Translations under genes and position numbers: made by a program
Assembly (NCBI GenBank): GCA_022778585.1
Contig: JALFTI010000021.1
Coordinates: 1-64,000 of the forward strand
Source: Pygmaiobacter massiliensis
GTDB lineage: Bacteria; Bacillota; Clostridia; Oscillospirales; Ruminococcaceae
Direction: 5' to 3'
Length of the DNA stretch: 64,000 nt
Notes under the pieces: generated by a model
Seen by the model: the letters and a program-made list of their open reading frames with translations, nothing else
Database searches by the model: none
Told to the model about the DNA's origin: nothing
Part shown: in pieces, positions 18,679 to 26,994 of the stretch
Layout: the number at the start of each line of letters is the position of its first letter
How positions within the stretch are numbered: the stretch's first letter is position 1

Positions 18679-19779
18679 ATGCGTCATCTTCTGCAATCCG
18701 ATGATTTTACCGCCGCCGAACTGGACCGTTTGATGGACCTGGCCGACGACATAATTGCCCGGCCCGAACACTACAAAAATGCCTGCGAGGGCAAAAAACT
18801 GGCCACCTTGTTTTTTGAACCCTCTACCCGCACCCGCCTTTCCTTTGAGGCGGCCATGTACGAGCTGGGCGGCCATGTGCTGAGCGTTTCGTCCATGGCT
18901 TCCAGCTCGGCAGCAAAAGGGGAAAGCGTGCAGGACACCGTGCGGGTGGCCGGCTGCTATGCAGATATTATCGCCATGCGCCACCCCCAGGAGGGCGCGC
19001 CCTATGCGGCCCGCCGGGTGACCACCGTGCCGCTTATCAACGCCGGCGACGGTGCCCACCATCACCCCACCCAAACCCTGGCGGATATTTTGACCATTCG
19101 GCGGGAAAAGGGCAGGCTGGACCACCTTACCGTTGGCCTTTGCGGCGATTTAAAATATGGGCGCACCGTCCACTCGCTGGTGGAATGCCTGTCCGAGCGG
19201 GCCGGGGTGCGGTTTGTGTTTATTTCACCCAGCCAGCTTGCCATGCCCGAGCAGATGCTGCACACCATGCTAGAGGAGAAAAATGTGCCCTACACCCAGA
19301 CCGACTCGCTGGAGAAGGCCCTGCCAGAGCTGGATGTGCTGTATATGACCCGAGTGCAGCGGGAGCGGTTTGATGACCTTAGCCAGTATGAAGCTTTGAA
19401 GGACAGCTATGTGCTGGATTTAGCCAAAATGAAGCTGGCAAAGCACGACTGTATTGTGCTGCATCCGCTGCCGCGGGTGAACGAAATTGACCCCCAGGTG
19501 GACGCCGACCCGCGCGCGTGCTATTTTAAAGAGGTGTATAATGGTAAAATTATGCGCATGGCGCTGATTTTGACCCTGCTTGGCCTTGCCGGCGGCGCCG
19601 GTTTTGCCAAAAGCGAGCGGGCAGCCGCCCAGGGCAAGCTGCCCGAAGGCTGTGTAGAAGCCCAGTGCAGCAATGCCCATTGCATTAGCCAGACCGAACA
19701 GGGACTGCCCCATTTGGCAGCGCCGGTGCCGGGCCGCCCGGGGGTGTACCGCTGCGTTTGGTGCGACCACCTGATTTAA
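18679..19779 (+). CDS. pyrB: Aspartate carbamoyltransferase with C-terminal PyrI-like zinc knuckle
   Basis: PyrB condenses carbamoyl phosphate and aspartate. The catalytic chain occupies about residues 1-310 and is complete: the carbamoyl-phosphate loop with STRTR at 49-53, Lys80 of the SSSAAKGES loop, HPTQTLADI at 129-137 and HPLPRVNEI at 262-270. The last 45 residues are extra. They contain C330-X4-C335 in CSNAHCIS and C359-X2-C362 in YRCVWCD, plus C325. The spacing and the NxxCIS string match the zinc domain of E. coli PyrI, the regulatory subunit. The nucleotide-binding allosteric domain of PyrI is absent. ATG 18679 follows AAGGGGAA; a plain start at 18646 is less likely. It is the last gene of the operon. 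Confidence 0.93.
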   Translation: MRHLLQSDDFTAAELDRLMDLADDIIARPEHYKNACEGKKLATLFFEPSTRTRLSFEAAMYELGGHVLSVSSMASSSAAKGESVQDTVRVAGCYADIIAMRHPQEGAPYAARRVTTVPLINAGDGAHHHPTQTLADILTIRREKGRLDHLTVGLCGDLKYGRTVHSLVECLSERAGVRFVFISPSQLAMPEQMLHTMLEEKNVPYTQTDSLEKALPELDVLYMTRVQRERFDDLSQYEALKDSYVLDLAKMKLAKHDCIVLHPLPRVNEIDPQVDADPRACYFKEVYNGKIMRMALILTLLGLAGGAGFAKSERAAAQGKLPEGCVEAQCSNAHCISQTEQGLPHLAAPVPGRPGVYRCVWCDHLI

Positions 19780-19806
19780 AACAAAAAGAGTGCGTTTAAA
19801 CGAACA

Positions 19807-19840
19807 AAAGGGCGCGGGCGTTTTTTTGCCCGTGCCCTTT
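19807..19840 (+). terminator. Hairpin after the pyrimidine operon
   Basis: A 13-bp stem (19807-19819 with 19828-19840, one G-T pair) has seven T residues in the loop but no T-run after the stem. It lies 27 nt past the pyrB stop codon. It is the only terminator candidate for the operon. Confidence 0.55.
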
Positions 19841-19999
19841 GTGCTGTGCGCAAACTTACCGTTTGGCCCAAAGGCTGTAAACCGGCCTGCCAGGCGGTTT
19901 TAGAGAAAATTTTTCCCAAAGGTGAAAATATGGTGAGAATTTTCTTGCTTCTTTATAATTTTTTAACAAAACTGTGCCCGATTTTGGTAAACTGCCCTC

Positions 20000-20028
20000 T
20001 ACACAACTTGCATTGGGTATGGTAAAAT
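20000..20028 (+). promoter_or_regulatory. Candidate promoter for the HU gene
   Basis: TACACA (20000-20005), 17-bp spacer and TAAAAT (20023-20028) preceded by TGG, an extended -10. If used, the transcript has a leader of about 260 nt before ATG 20293. Confidence 0.42.
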
Positions 20029-20292
20029 AAAAATGCTTTTTACATGCCAGGGTGGGAAAACCGAGCCTGCCGCAGGCGTGTAAAGGCGTTTAAGCCGGCG
20101 GCAGCTGTCATTCAAAGCGGGTGGCGGTCCGCAGTAGGCGACAGCGGAAAGCAGGCAGGGGACGGCTGCAGGGCAGGTTTGCAGCTGTCGGGCTGCAAGG
20201 CGCGCTGCGGCCGGTGGATGATGCAAAAACTCAGAGCCCGCCCAGAGCGGAAGGTACAGCGCCAAAGCGGCGCAAAGTAAAGGAGCGAGAAG

Positions 20293-20568
20293 ATGAACAA
20301 AGCAGGATTGATCGAAGCGCTTGCGAAGGAGACCGAGCTGGATAAGAGAGACTGCAAGAAAATGGTAGAAACCACCTTGCGGTTGATTGAAGAACAGCTG
20401 GCTGCCGGTGAGCGGGTACAGCTGGCCGGTTTTGGCTGCTTTGAAGTACAAAGCCGCCACAGCCGCGAGGGCGTAAACCCCCGCACCAAGGAGCGGATGA
20501 TGATCCCCGCCTGCAAATGTCCCACCTTTAAGGCAGGCAAAGTGCTGAAAAGCGCGGTAAATGAATAA
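20293..20568 (+). CDS. HU-family DNA-binding protein
   Basis: A 91-residue histone-like protein of the HU/IHF fold, which bends and compacts DNA as a dimer. The N-terminal helices begin MNKAGLIEALAKE. The flanking strand motif GFGCFEVQSRHSREGVNPRT is the HU signature around the DNA-intercalating arm, although the proline at the tip is in the less usual context VNPRT. The C-terminus FKAGKVLKSAVN is standard. ATG 20293 is preceded by AAAGGAG. It is a single gene with its own terminator. Confidence 0.95.
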   Translation: MNKAGLIEALAKETELDKRDCKKMVETTLRLIEEQLAAGERVQLAGFGCFEVQSRHSREGVNPRTKERMMIPACKCPTFKAGKVLKSAVNE

Positions 20569-20594
20569 AATCGCAGCATTTGGTTTCGGCTTTG

Positions 20595-20624
20595 CGCCCG
20601 GCAGTTTTCTGCCGGGCGTTTTTT
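20595..20624 (+). terminator. Rho-independent terminator after HU
   Basis: A perfect 10-bp GC stem (20595-20604 with 20609-20618, loop TTTT) is followed by six T residues. Confidence 0.94.
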
Positions 20625-20791
20625 GCGTTTTGCAAAGGTTTTGCAGGCCAAATGGCAAAAATAGACCAAAAGCCAGCGCTTTTCTCTTTTATGCAGCCAA
20701 AACCGCCCATATCATATAGTGTATAAAAAATCCGGCATTCTGTGTGGGTGTTTTGGGAATGGTGCGCCGCTTGTGTGCCCAATGCCTGCCG

Positions 20792-20820
20792 CCTTTTTTC
20801 GTATTTTTGACGAAAAAAGG
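20792..20820. repeat. Inverted repeat upstream of the his promoter
   Basis: Arms 20792-20802 and 20810-20820 are perfectly complementary (CCTTTTTTCGT). It ends 34 bp before the -35 box. Lacking a following T-run, it could be a regulator site or a cruciform-prone sequence. Confidence 0.5.
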
Positions 20821-20854
20821 GGCTGACATATGCCAAAAGCCGCCACACTGACAG

Positions 20855-20883
20855 TTGCCAGCAGCCAAAAGCTGTGCTATAAT
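20855..20883 (+). promoter_or_regulatory. Promoter of the histidine operon
   Basis: TTGCCA (20855-20860), 17-bp spacer and perfect TATAAT (20878-20883), 52 nt upstream of the hisZ start codon. Confidence 0.85.
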
Positions 20884-20934
20884 TACTTCAGTCATTTATC
20901 ACTCTACTTTAGCAGAGTATAAGGAGGCAGAACC

Positions 20935-22059
20935 TTGGACTATACACAAAGCGTGCTGCGGCCGGAAGAACGGCTGACCCTGGCGCTGCGGGGGCTTTAC
21001 GAAAGCCGCGGCTATAAAAAATATAAAATGAGCCAGTTTGAAGAGTACCGCCTTTATATGGAAAACAAAAACTTTTTGGCCAGCGAAGCGGTGCTTACCT
21101 TTACCGACCTGGACGGCCGGCTGATGGCCTTAAAGCCGGATGTAACCCTTTCCATTGCAAAGCAGGCCTGCGAAGGGCAAAGCGAAAAGGTATATTATCT
21201 GGAAAGCGTATACCGGCCCGGCCGCTCTCAGCGCAGCTTTCGGGAGATCAGCCAGATGGGGCTGGAGCATATTGGGGCGATTGATGAGTTTGCCATTGGC
21301 GAAGCCGTTTTCCTGGCGGCCCAAAGCCTTTCGGCGGTTTCGCCCGAAAGCATTTTGTCGGTAAGCCATATGGGTTTTGTGCCGGGGTTTTTATCGGCAG
21401 CCGGCGTGGCGGCCCCGCGCCAGGGCGCGTTTTTGCGCTGTGTGGAACAAAAAAATATTCACGAGCTGTTCTGTTTGGCCCAAAAAGAAAAGCTTAGCGA
21501 GGAAAACACCAACCGCTTAGCCTGCATTGCCCAGCTTTCCGGCGAGTTTGGCAAGGTGCTTTCCCAGGTGCAGTCGCTTTGCATCTGCCCGCAGATGACC
21601 CAGGCCGCCGACCAGTTAAAGCGGCTGGAACTGGCCCTGCGCGAGCAGGGCTGCAGCTGCCCGGTCCAGCTGGACCTTTCGCTTTTGGGCGAAACCGATT
21701 ACTACAACGGCATTGTGTTTGGCGGGTATATCAGCGGTTTGCCAGACAAGGTTTTGTCCGGCGGCCAGTACGACCAGCTTTTGGCCCGCATGGGAAAACG
21801 CGGCGGCGCCATTGGGTTTGCGCTGTATTTAAGCGACCTGGAGCTTTTGTTCGAACCGGTGCCCCAAAGCTGTGACACGCTGGTGCGCTATACCGAACAG
21901 GCCGACCTTTCGGCGCTGTGCAGCTATGTGCGCAGGGAAAACGCGGCCGGCCGGCGGGTGTATGCCTGCGGGGCAAAGGAATGCCCGCCCGCTGCCCTTT
22001 TGGCCGCGCGGCAGGTATGGTTTGATGAAAACGGTGCAAAGGAGGGGTCACAATGCTGA
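20935..22059 (+). CDS. hisZ: ATP phosphoribosyltransferase regulatory subunit
   Basis: HisZ is a catalytically inactive HisRS-like protein that binds short-form HisG and mediates histidine feedback. The 374-residue protein has the class II synthetase core with FTDLDGRLMALKPDVTLSIAK near residues 43-63 and the late GGQYDQLLARMG strand, but no anticodon-binding domain, as is usual for HisZ. The start is TTG 20935, 7 nt after AAGGAGG; no ATG fits. The 3' end overlaps hisG by 7 bp, and the adjacent short HisG confirms the assignment. Confidence 0.93.
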   Translation: MDYTQSVLRPEERLTLALRGLYESRGYKKYKMSQFEEYRLYMENKNFLASEAVLTFTDLDGRLMALKPDVTLSIAKQACEGQSEKVYYLESVYRPGRSQRSFREISQMGLEHIGAIDEFAIGEAVFLAAQSLSAVSPESILSVSHMGFVPGFLSAAGVAAPRQGAFLRCVEQKNIHELFCLAQKEKLSEENTNRLACIAQLSGEFGKVLSQVQSLCICPQMTQAADQLKRLELALREQGCSCPVQLDLSLLGETDYYNGIVFGGYISGLPDKVLSGGQYDQLLARMGKRGGAIGFALYLSDLELLFEPVPQSCDTLVRYTEQADLSALCSYVRRENAAGRRVYACGAKECPPAALLAARQVWFDENGAKEGSQC

Positions 22060-22676
22060 CCGTGGCGCTGCCCAAGGGGCGGCTGGGGGACCGGGTGTTT
22101 GAGCTTTTGGCCCAAATTGGGTACGACTGCCCCGAAATGCGGGAGGAAAGCCGCAAGCTGGTGTTTGAAAACCCGGCAGCCGGGGTGCGGTATCTGCAGG
22201 TAAAGCCCACCGATGTGCCGGTGTATGTGGAGCGCGGCGCCGCCGATGTGGGCATTGCCGGCAAGGATGTACTGACCGAGTCGGGCGCGGCGGTGTACGA
22301 GCTTTTGGACTTGGGGTTTGGCCGCTGCCGCATGGCGGTGGCGGCGCCGAGGGGATTTCAGGAAAACCCCGACCGTACGCTGCGGGTGGCCACCAAGTTT
22401 GTAAATATTGCCCGGGCTTATTATGCCCAAAAGGGGCGCAGCATTGATATTATTCCGCTGCATGGCAGCATTGAGCTGGCGCCCATTATGGGGCTTTCGG
22501 ATGTGATTGTGGATATTGTGGAGAGCGGCAACACCTTAAAAGAAAACGACCTGGTCATTTTGGAGGAGTTCATGCCCATATCGGCCCGGCTTATTGCCAA
22601 CCGCTCGGCCTACCAGTTTAAAAAGGACAGCATTTTGAACCTGTGTGAACAGGTGAAAGGAGCAGCTTTAACATGA
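22053..22676 (+). CDS. hisG: ATP phosphoribosyltransferase, short form
   Basis: HisG joins ATP and PRPP to start histidine synthesis. At 207 residues it is the short form, lacking the C-terminal ACT-like regulatory domain, and so depends on HisZ. Motifs include VALPKGRLGD at the N-terminus, VERGAADVGIAGKDVL near 51-66 and the PRPP loop DVIVDIVESGNTLKEN near 150-165. It overlaps hisZ upstream and hisD (ATGA) downstream. Confidence 0.96.
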   Translation: MLTVALPKGRLGDRVFELLAQIGYDCPEMREESRKLVFENPAAGVRYLQVKPTDVPVYVERGAADVGIAGKDVLTESGAAVYELLDLGFGRCRMAVAAPRGFQENPDRTLRVATKFVNIARAYYAQKGRSIDIIPLHGSIELAPIMGLSDVIVDIVESGNTLKENDLVILEEFMPISARLIANRSAYQFKKDSILNLCEQVKGAALT

Positions 22677-23953
22677 TTCGGATTTTGGACAGCAGGGAAA
22701 ACACCCGCGAGGAGCTTTTGCAGCGCACCTTGCCCCAAACCGCTTCGGTGGACGCGGCGGTGCGGGAAATTATCCAAACGGTGCGAGAGCAAGGGGACGC
22801 GGCCCTGTTTGCATATGCCCGCCGGTTTGATAACGCAAAGCTTACTGCGCTGGAGGTAACAAGCGAAGAATGGGAAGCCGGGGTGGCCAGGGTGGATGCC
22901 TCGTTTATGGCAACTTTGCAGCTGGCGCAAAAAAACATTGCCGCCTTCCACAGCCGGCAAAAGCGCACCGATTTTGCCGTTACCGACCAGCCCGGCGTGC
23001 TTTTGGGCCAGCGCATTTTGCCGCTGGAGCGGGTTGGCATTTATGTGCCGGGCGGCACCGCCAGCTACCCCAGCACGGTGCTGATGGACGCCGTGCCGGC
23101 CAAAATAGCCGGTGTGGGCGAGATTATTATGGTGACTCCGCCCAACCAGGACGGCAGCATTATGCCGGAAATTTTGGCCGCGGCAAAGCTTGCCGGTGTG
23201 GACCGCATTTTTAAAATAGGCGGGGCCGGCGCGGTGGCGGCATTGGCTTACGGCACCCAGTCGGTTCCACGGGTGGATAAAATTGTGGGGCCGGGCAATG
23301 TGTTTGTAGCCACTGCCAAGCAGATGGTGTTTGGCCAGGTAGCCATTGATATGGTGGCCGGACCCAGCGAAATTTTGGTTTTGGCCGACGAAAAATGCAA
23401 CCCCTCCTGGGTTGCGGCAGACCTGCTCAGCCAGGCGGAGCACGACAAGCTGGCTTCGGCCATTTTAGTGACCGAATCGAACGATTTGGCAAAAAAGGTG
23501 TCGGACGAGCTGGAGAGGCAGATTCCGCTTTTGCCCCGTGCGGCCATTGCCCGCGAAAGCATTGATAAAAACGGCCGCATTATTGTGACCCAAAGCCGAA
23601 AAGAGAGCGTGGAGCTTGCCAACGCCTATGCTCCGGAACATTTGGAACTGTGTGTGGAAGACCCGTTTGCGCTGCTGCCCCAAATTAAAAATGCGGGCAG
23701 CGTGTTTATGGGCCGCCATGTGCCGGAAGCTTTGGGCGATTATCTGGCCGGCCCGAACCACACCCTGCCCACCAGCGGTACCGCCCGGTTTGCAAGCCCG
23801 CTGGGTGTGGACGACTTTGTCAAGCGTTCCAGCTTTTTGTACTATTCCGGCGAGGCGCTTTGCCAGGTTAAGGACCAGATTGTGGAGTTTGCCGGCCGGG
23901 AAGGCCTTTTTGCCCATGGGCAAAGCGTGGCCATTCGGTTTGAAAAGGAGTAA
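22673..23953 (+). CDS. hisD: Histidinol dehydrogenase
   Basis: HisD oxidises histidinol twice to histidine with NAD+ and Zn. The 426-residue protein has the full-length fold with VPGGTASYPSTVLMDAVPA, the GPGNVFVATAKQMVFG motif, AGPSEILVLAD with the substrate loop, a zinc ligand array including SQAEHDK, and the C-terminal GPNHTLPTSGTARFASPL. Its ATG overlaps the hisG stop by four bases. Confidence 0.97.
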   Translation: MIRILDSRENTREELLQRTLPQTASVDAAVREIIQTVREQGDAALFAYARRFDNAKLTALEVTSEEWEAGVARVDASFMATLQLAQKNIAAFHSRQKRTDFAVTDQPGVLLGQRILPLERVGIYVPGGTASYPSTVLMDAVPAKIAGVGEIIMVTPPNQDGSIMPEILAAAKLAGVDRIFKIGGAGAVAALAYGTQSVPRVDKIVGPGNVFVATAKQMVFGQVAIDMVAGPSEILVLADEKCNPSWVAADLLSQAEHDKLASAILVTESNDLAKKVSDELERQIPLLPRAAIARESIDKNGRIIVTQSRKESVELANAYAPEHLELCVEDPFALLPQIKNAGSVFMGRHVPEALGDYLAGPNHTLPTSGTARFASPLGVDDFVKRSSFLYYSGEALCQVKDQIVEFAGREGLFAHGQSVAIRFEKE

Positions 23954-23974
23954 TTTGGAAAGGGAGTGTAAAAG

Positions 23975-25042
23975 GTGAGTCGTTTTTTGGCAAAAAGGCT
24001 TAGCAGTATTGAGCCGTATACTCCGGGCGAACAGCCCCAGGGGCGCAGCTTTATCAAGCTGAACACCAACGAGTCCCCCTACCCGCCCGCGCCGGCTGTG
24101 TGCGCGGCGCTGAACAGCGAAGAGGCCGAACGGCTGCGGCTTTATTCCGACCCGGACCTGCGGGAGCTGACCGCGGCGATTGCAGAGTACCACGGTGTTC
24201 TGCCCAGCCAGGTGTTCTGCTCAAACGGCAGCGACGAGGCGCTCACCTTTGCCTTTTTGGCCTGGGGCAGTCAGGACGGGGTGGCTTTTCCGGATATCAG
24301 CTATGGGTTTTACCCGGTGTTTGCCCAGTACTATGGCATAGATGCCCTTCCCATTGCGCTTAAGCCGGACTTTACCTTAGACCCCAAAGATTATATGGGC
24401 CTGGGACGGATGGTGGTGTTTGCAAACCCCAACGCCCCCACCGGCTTTGCCATTGGGGTGGACGAAATTCGCAAAATTGCCTGTTCCAACCCGGACCATG
24501 TGGTGCTGGTGGACGAAGCCTATGTGGACTTTGGGGCCGAAAGCGCCCTGCGGCTTTTGGACGAATGCGAAAACCTGGTGGTGGTGCGCACCTTTTCCAA
24601 AAGCCGGCAGATGGCCGGCGCAAGGCTTGGGTACGCCATTGCTTCGCCCCAGCTGATAGAGGATTTGAACCGGCTGAAGTTCAGCTTTAACCCCTACAAT
24701 GTAAACCGGCTTACCAGCCTGGCGGGCACCTTGTCTGTCAGGGAGGACGCCTGGTTTTGCGAATGCCGCCAAAAAATTATAAATACCCGAGCCGCCACCA
24801 CCAAGGGGCTGCGCCAGCTGGGGTTTGAGGTGCTGGAAAGTCTGGCAAACTTTGTGTTTGCCCGCACGCCGCAGCTTTCGGGGGAAGAATACTGCGCAAA
24901 GCTTCGCCAAAATGGCATTCTGGTGCGCCATTTTACCAACCCGCGCATTGCCGATTATGTGCGCATTACCATTGGCACCGACGAGGAGATGCAGACCCTG
25001 CTTGCGGTGACTTGCACCATTTTACAGGAGGCAAAAGGATGA
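23975..25042 (+). CDS. hisC: Histidinol-phosphate aminotransferase
   Basis: HisC transaminates imidazole-acetol phosphate with glutamate. The 355-residue fold-type I PLP enzyme has the N-terminal KLNTNESPYPPAP, the cofactor Asp in VDEAYVDFG and the Schiff-base Lys in RTFSKSRQMAGARLGY. The start is GTG 23975 behind AAAGGGAG. The 3' end overlaps hisB by four bases. It could also serve aromatic transamination, as HisC does in some Firmicutes (family knowledge). Confidence 0.95.
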   Translation: MSRFLAKRLSSIEPYTPGEQPQGRSFIKLNTNESPYPPAPAVCAALNSEEAERLRLYSDPDLRELTAAIAEYHGVLPSQVFCSNGSDEALTFAFLAWGSQDGVAFPDISYGFYPVFAQYYGIDALPIALKPDFTLDPKDYMGLGRMVVFANPNAPTGFAIGVDEIRKIACSNPDHVVLVDEAYVDFGAESALRLLDECENLVVVRTFSKSRQMAGARLGYAIASPQLIEDLNRLKFSFNPYNVNRLTSLAGTLSVREDAWFCECRQKIINTRAATTKGLRQLGFEVLESLANFVFARTPQLSGEEYCAKLRQNGILVRHFTNPRIADYVRITIGTDEEMQTLLAVTCTILQEAKG

Positions 25043-25626
25043 GAGAAAGCAAAGTATTGCGCAAAACCGCCGAGACCGATATCCAGCTGGAACTGAAGCT
25101 GGACGGCCGCGGGGTGTACAATATTGATACCGGCTGCGGTTTTTTGGACCATATGCTTACCCTGGCCAGCCGGCATGGCCGGTTTGATTTGACGGTGCAC
25201 TGCAAGGGGGATATTCAGGTGGACTACCACCACACGGTGGAGGACATTGGCATTGCGCTGGGGCAGGCATTTCGCCAGGCACTGGGCGACGGGCGCGGCA
25301 TTGTGCGGTACGGCAGCTTTCTTCTGCCCATGGACGAAGCGCTGGTGCTGTGCGCGGTGGATCTGTCCGGGCGGGGATGTCTGGAATATGGGCTTTCGCT
25401 GCCCAGCCAAAAGGTGGGGGATTTTGATACCGAGCTTGCCGAAGAATTTTTTGCGGCCTTTTGCCGCACCGGTGCCGTTACCCTGCACCTGCACCAGTTT
25501 TCGGGCAAAAATACCCACCATATTATCGAAGCCGCCTTTAAGGGCTTTGGCCGCGCCATGAAACAGGCCGTTGCCATTGACCCTGCATACGCCGACGAAA
25601 TTCCCAGCACCAAAGGGGTGCTGTAA
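25039..25626 (+). CDS. hisB: Imidazoleglycerol-phosphate dehydratase
   Basis: HisB dehydrates imidazoleglycerol phosphate. The 195-residue monofunctional enzyme has paired manganese-binding motifs, GFLDHMLTLASRHG and DYHHTVEDIGIALG in the first half and HHIIEAAFKGFGRAM in the second. No HAD phosphatase domain is fused, so the phosphatase step must come from the PHP protein at the end of the operon. ATG 25039 follows AGGAGG and overlaps the hisC stop. Confidence 0.96.
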   Translation: MRESKVLRKTAETDIQLELKLDGRGVYNIDTGCGFLDHMLTLASRHGRFDLTVHCKGDIQVDYHHTVEDIGIALGQAFRQALGDGRGIVRYGSFLLPMDEALVLCAVDLSGRGCLEYGLSLPSQKVGDFDTELAEEFFAAFCRTGAVTLHLHQFSGKNTHHIIEAAFKGFGRAMKQAVAIDPAYADEIPSTKGVL

Positions 25627-25642
25627 AAAGGAGGAAATGCGC

Positions 25643-26269
25643 ATGATCGCCATCATCGACTATGGGGTGGGCAACTTGTTCAGTCTTTCATCCAGCCTGG
25701 CCCATCTGGGGCTGGAAACGGTTGTAACCAAAAACGCCGAGGATTTAAACTGCGCCGACCAGATTATTCTGCCCGGGGTGGGCGCCTTTGCCGACGCCGC
25801 CCAAAAGCTGCGCCAAAGCGCGCTGGTAGAGCCCCTTTACGAGCAAGTGCGGTCGGGCAAGCCGCTTTTGGGCATCTGCCTTGGTATGCAGATGCTGTTT
25901 GAAAAAAGCTACGAGTACGGCGAGCACGAAGGCCTTGGGCTGATCCCCGGCGTGGTGGCCCCGCTGAAGGAGGATATTCCCGCCTCGCTCAAGGTACCGC
26001 ATATTGGCTGGAACCGGCTGGATATCTGTAAAAAAGACCCGCTTTTGCGTTACCTTTCGGGCGGGGAGTATGTGTACTATGTGCACAGCTACTATGCCAA
26101 AAACTGTGCCCCTTCGGTGCTGGCACAAAGCGAATACCATGTGGCGGTGCCGGGAGTGGTGCGCAATAAAAATGTGTGGGGCTGCCAGTTCCACCCGGAA
26201 AAAAGCGGCCCGGTGGGCCTTTCCATCTTAAAGGCGTTCAGCGAGCTTGCAGGAGGCGAAAAAGAATGA
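25643..26269 (+). CDS. hisH: Imidazole glycerol phosphate synthase glutaminase subunit
   Basis: HisH releases ammonia from glutamine for HisF. The 208-residue class I amidotransferase starts IAIIDYGVGNL, has the nucleophile Cys in LLGICLGMQMLF near residue 80 and the His/Glu pair in CQFHPEKSG near 184. An AAGGAGG precedes two in-frame ATGs (25637 and 25643); the second gives the usual N-terminus. It overlaps hisA by four bases. Confidence 0.95.
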   Translation: MIAIIDYGVGNLFSLSSSLAHLGLETVVTKNAEDLNCADQIILPGVGAFADAAQKLRQSALVEPLYEQVRSGKPLLGICLGMQMLFEKSYEYGEHEGLGLIPGVVAPLKEDIPASLKVPHIGWNRLDICKKDPLLRYLSGGEYVYYVHSYYAKNCAPSVLAQSEYHVAVPGVVRNKNVWGCQFHPEKSGPVGLSILKAFSELAGGEKE

Positions 26270-26994
26270 AACTGTTCCCGGCCATTGACCTTTTGGGTGC
26301 CCAGGCAGTACGGCTTTTGCAGGGCGATTACAACAAGGTGACCGTATACAGCCCCGACCCGGTGCAGGTGGCCTGCAGCTTTGCACAAAAGGGGGCAAAG
26401 TATCTGCACCTGGTGGATCTGGACGGCGCCCGGGCGGGCGAGTGCGAAAATTTCGAGACCATTCGCGCCATTATAAAGGCCACCGGCATGTACTGCGAGG
26501 TGGGGGGCGGTATTCGCACCGAAGAGCGGGTGAAAGCCTACCTGGACCTGGGCGCAAAGCGGGTGATTTTGGGCACCGCCGCTTTGAAGGACCCGGACTT
26601 TTTGGCCCGCATGGTAGCCCGGTACGGCGAAGCTATTGCCGTTGGGGTGGACGCCAAAAACGGCTATGTGGCCACCGACGGCTGGAAGCAGGTGAGCGCT
26701 CAGGAGAGCTTTGCCTTTTGCGAAACGCTCTGCCAGATGGGGGTCAAAACGGTCATTTATACCGACATTGCAAAGGACGGCGGCCTTTCGGGCACAAACC
26801 TTGCGGCCTACCAAAAACTGGTGACCATTCAGGGGCTTAACATTACCGCTTCGGGTGGCATAACCACCACAACTGAGCTTTTGGCCCTGAAACAGATGGG
26901 GGTGGATGCCGCCATTCTGGGTAAGGCACTGTATGCGGGCGCGTTGCGGCTGGAAGACGCTGTTGCCTGCCTGGAGGAAGGAGGAACGGCATGA
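26266..26994 (+). CDS. hisA: Phosphoribosylformimino-AICAR phosphate isomerase
   Basis: HisA performs the Amadori rearrangement of ProFAR to PRFAR. The 242-residue TIM barrel begins LFPAIDLLGAQAVRL with the catalytic Asp8, has VGGGIRTEERV around residue 80, the second catalytic Asp in IYTDIAKDGGLSG and the phosphate loop ASGGITTTTEL. ATGA overlaps join it to both hisH and hisF. Confidence 0.96.
   Translation: MKLFPAIDLLGAQAVRLLQGDYNKVTVYSPDPVQVACSFAQKGAKYLHLVDLDGARAGECENFETIRAIIKATGMYCEVGGGIRTEERVKAYLDLGAKRVILGTAALKDPDFLARMVARYGEAIAVGVDAKNGYVATDGWKQVSAQESFAFCETLCQMGVKTVIYTDIAKDGGLSGTNLAAYQKLVTIQGLNITASGGITTTTELLALKQMGVDAAILGKALYAGALRLEDAVACLEEGGTA

Larger units (their letters stand above)
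19780..20292. other. Intergenic region and long HU leader
   Basis: 513 bases lie between pyrB and the HU gene. They hold the hairpin at 19807-19840, an AT-rich stretch (19900-20030) with a candidate promoter at 20000-20028 and a second TATAAT at 19954-19959, then about 260 GC-rich bases that look structured. Open frames here (for example 20044-20280) lack ribosome sites and plausible composition. Confidence 0.55.
20625..20934. other. Intergenic region before the histidine operon
   Basis: 310 bases without a gene. They hold an 11-bp inverted repeat at 20792-20820 and the his promoter at 20855-20883. The 50-nt his leader has only a short weak hairpin; no histidine-rich leader peptide, T-box or attenuator is visible. 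Confidence 0.6.

Noticed and set aside
20044-20280. 78-codon Arg/Ala-rich frame in front of HU
   Set aside because: There is no Shine-Dalgarno, the composition is typical of random GC-rich DNA and there is no homology I recognise.
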